Assembly (NCBI GenBank): GCA_946886855.1
Contig: CAMPJJ010000008.1
Span: forward strand, 1-64,000
DNA length: 64,000 bases
Reading direction: 5' to 3'
Source of the DNA: an uncultured Roseateles sp.
GTDB lineage: Bacteria > Pseudomonadota > Gammaproteobacteria > Burkholderiales > Burkholderiaceae
Both the position numbers and the translations under genes were made by a program. Shown piece after piece: positions 62,570 through 64,000 of this stretch; position 1 is the first letter of the stretch, and each line of letters opens with the position of its first letter. The notes below the pieces were generated by a model. It was not told the DNA's origin, ran no database searches, and saw nothing but the letters and a program-made list of their open reading frames with translations.

Positions 62570-63529
62570 ATGACCACTCCCTCCTTCGCTTCCTTCCCGC
62601 TTCGGCGTGTGATCTCGATGGCCGTCACCCTCGCGGTGGTCGGCGGCGCCCTGTGGGCGGCCGGCAAGCTCTGGGACCGCTACGAACTCCAGCCCTGGAC
62701 GCGCGACGGCCGCGTGCGCGCCAACGTCGTGCAGATCGCGCCGGACGTCTCCGGCCTGGTCACCGCCGTGCCGGTGCGGGACAACCAGCAGGTCGCCGCG
62801 GGCGCGCTGCTGTTCGAGGTCGACCGCGCGCGTTACGAGCTCGCGTTGCGGCAATCGCAGGCGCAGCTGTCGGCGCAGAAGGTCGCCCTGGCGCAGGCGC
62901 TGCGCGAGGCCGATCGCAACAAGGGACTCGGCGCGCTGGTCTCGCAGGAAGCGAGCGAGCAGACGCGCACCCGAGCCGAGCAGGCGCGCGCCGCCGTCGC
63001 GCAGGCCGAGGTGGCCGTCGACAGCGCCAGGCTCAACCTGGCGCGCGCGGAGATCCGCGCCCCCTCCGCCGGCACCATCACCAACTTCGACCTGCGCCAG
63101 GGCGCCTATGCGAGCGCCGGGCATCCGGTGCTCGCGCTCGTGGACGCGGGCTCGCTCTACGTCGAGGGCTACTTCGAGGAAACGAAGCTGCCGCGCATCC
63201 ACGTCGGCGATGCGGTCGAGGTCAAGCCGATGGGCGCGAGCCGCGCGCTGACAGGCCGCGTGGAGAGCCTGTCCGCCGGCATCGCCGACCGCGACCGCAG
63301 CACCAGCGCCAACCTGCTGCCCAGCGTGAATCCAACCTTCAACTGGGTGCGACTGCCGCAGCGCGTGCCGGTGCGGGTGAAGCTCGACCCGTTGCCCGCC
63401 GGCGAGCGGCTCGTCGCCGGGCAGACGGTCACCGTGCAGGTGATGCCGGGATCGACGCCTACCGCGAGGACCTCGGCGACCGCGGCGACCGCGGCGACCG
63501 CAGCGATGAACACGGAGTTGAAGTCATGA
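62570..63529 (+). CDS. HlyD/AaeA-type periplasmic adaptor of the efflux pump
   Basis: 319 residues from ATG 62570 (MTTPSFASFP). One N-terminal membrane segment (about 12-33), then the biotinyl-lipoyl-like region VQIAPDVSGLVTAVPVRDN and ALLFEVDRARYELALRQSQA, an alpha-helical hairpin (about 85-150) and beta-barrel with YFEETKLPRIHVGDAVEVK. It bridges the FUSC protein to the outer-membrane factor. The C-terminal tail is Ala/Thr-rich. The stop overlaps the next gene (ATGA). Confidence 0.9.
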   Translation: MTTPSFASFPLRRVISMAVTLAVVGGALWAAGKLWDRYELQPWTRDGRVRANVVQIAPDVSGLVTAVPVRDNQQVAAGALLFEVDRARYELALRQSQAQLSAQKVALAQALREADRNKGLGALVSQEASEQTRTRAEQARAAVAQAEVAVDSARLNLARAEIRAPSAGTITNFDLRQGAYASAGHPVLALVDAGSLYVEGYFEETKLPRIHVGDAVEVKPMGASRALTGRVESLSAGIADRDRSTSANLLPSVNPTFNWVRLPQRVPVRVKLDPLPAGERLVAGQTVTVQVMPGSTPTARTSATAATAATAAMNTELKS

Positions 63530-64000
63530 GAAGCGCGATGAGGCCCCTGTTGGCGGTGATCGCGGCGGCAGCGCTCGCCGCCTGCTCCACGACGCCGAAA
63601 GGCCCGGACTACCAGGTGCCCGCCGAGGCCGCCGTGCTGAAGCCGCGCGCTTCGGCGCCGTTCCTCGAGCAGCAACGCGCCGCGGACGCCGTGAAAACCG
63701 ATGCCGGCGCCCCAGGCTCGGCGACGGCCCCGGCCCCGTTCGACGCCACGCCGCTGCCGCCGTACTGGTGGCGGCTGTTCCACGATCCCCGGCTGGATGC
63801 CCTGGTCGAGCAGGCGCTGGCGCGCAACACCGACTTGCGCCAGGCGGTGGCCAATCTCGAACGTGTCCGGGCGCTCGAGTCCGAAGTCGCCGGCGGCGAG
63901 AAGCCGACCGTCAGCGTCAATGGCGGTCCGGGCTACGGTCACCCGTCGGGGCTGTCGATGCTGAAGAAGGACTACGTGCCGCCGGATACCTCTCGCTACA
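63526..64000 (+). CDS. NodT-type outer-membrane efflux lipoprotein, cut by window edge
   Basis: The first 158 codons are visible. Lipoprotein signal MRSAMRPLLAVIAAAALAAC with the lipid-carrying Cys20. PLPPYWWRLFHDPRLDALVE and ALARNTDLRQAVANLERVRA are the conserved N-terminal part of RND-type outer-membrane factors (OprM/NodT). A Pro/Ala-rich insertion (about 53-75) is longer than usual. It begins by overlap with the adaptor gene and supplies the exit duct of the pump. Continues past 64000. Confidence 0.9.
   Translation, partial: MRSAMRPLLAVIAAAALAACSTTPKGPDYQVPAEAAVLKPRASAPFLEQQRAADAVKTDAGAPGSATAPAPFDATPLPPYWWRLFHDPRLDALVEQALARNTDLRQAVANLERVRALESEVAGGEKPTVSVNGGPGYGHPSGLSMLKKDYVPPDTSRY

Overview
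The window reads as chromosomal DNA of a GC-rich betaproteobacterium of the order Burkholderiales; a Roseateles/Mitsuaria-like organism is my best guess, from remembered protein resemblance and not from a search. Support comes from the codon bias, a class A RNase P RNA, the cyoABCD-surf1-regBA order, a gltIJKL transporter and fadN/fadA/fadE-type beta-oxidation genes. I see no prophage, insertion sequence, CRISPR array, tRNA or rRNA. No gene-free stretch exceeds about 300 bases. Only two spots look less GC-rich than their surroundings: 26.9-27.9 kb and 50.0-50.7 kb. Each carries a toxin-antitoxin-like pair.

0-12.7 kb: a metallo-beta-lactamase-fold hydrolase divergent from its probable TetR regulator, a Cache-type chemoreceptor, a periplasmic alpha-carbonic anhydrase, a Bcr/CflA-type efflux protein, a Gfo/Idh/MocA oxidoreductase, rnpB, a GNAT acetyltransferase, a membrane O-acyltransferase, and an overlapping pair of secreted serine protease and FHA-domain membrane protein. 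12.8-26.9 kb: an exported cyanophycinase-like peptidase, a large TonB-dependent receptor, pyrC, the glutamate/aspartate ABC transporter gltIJKL with a LysR gene upstream, an Atm1-like ABC exporter, an acyl-CoA thioesterase and a DctA-type symporter. 26.9-36.8 kb: a two-gene islet that may be an ADP-ribosyltransferase-like toxin module, then a fatty-acid degradation cluster (enoyl-CoA hydratase, alpha/beta hydrolase, thiolase, FadN-type bifunctional protein, acyl-CoA dehydrogenase) with a TetR regulator and its palindromic operator.

37.0-48.5 kb: a tightly overlapped chemosensory operon in Wsp-like composition: CheW, CheR-TPR, CheW, chemoreceptor, CheA-REC, CheB. It ends in a giant hybrid kinase with five receiver domains and a further response regulator; no GGDEF protein is present. 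48.7-50.7 kb: an HNH nuclease, a glycine-zipper lipoprotein and a decaying HepT/MNT toxin-antitoxin pair (frameshifted hepT). 50.8-57.7 kb: a cytochrome bo3 oxidase operon running into SURF1 and the redox two-component system RegB/RegA. 57.9-64.0 kb: an MHS-type transporter, then a MarR-controlled efflux operon (FUSC, DUF1656, HlyD, NodT-type outer-membrane factor) cut by the window edge.

The most unusual non-coding signal is a roughly 117-nt element in two intergenic copies (9883-10001 and 29806-29920) whose two main stems carry compensatory base changes. Each copy lies a few tens of bases after the stop codon of a minus-strand gene. Short tandem repeats of 6, 9, 11, 12 and 15 bp are also frequent, inside genes and at their 3' ends.
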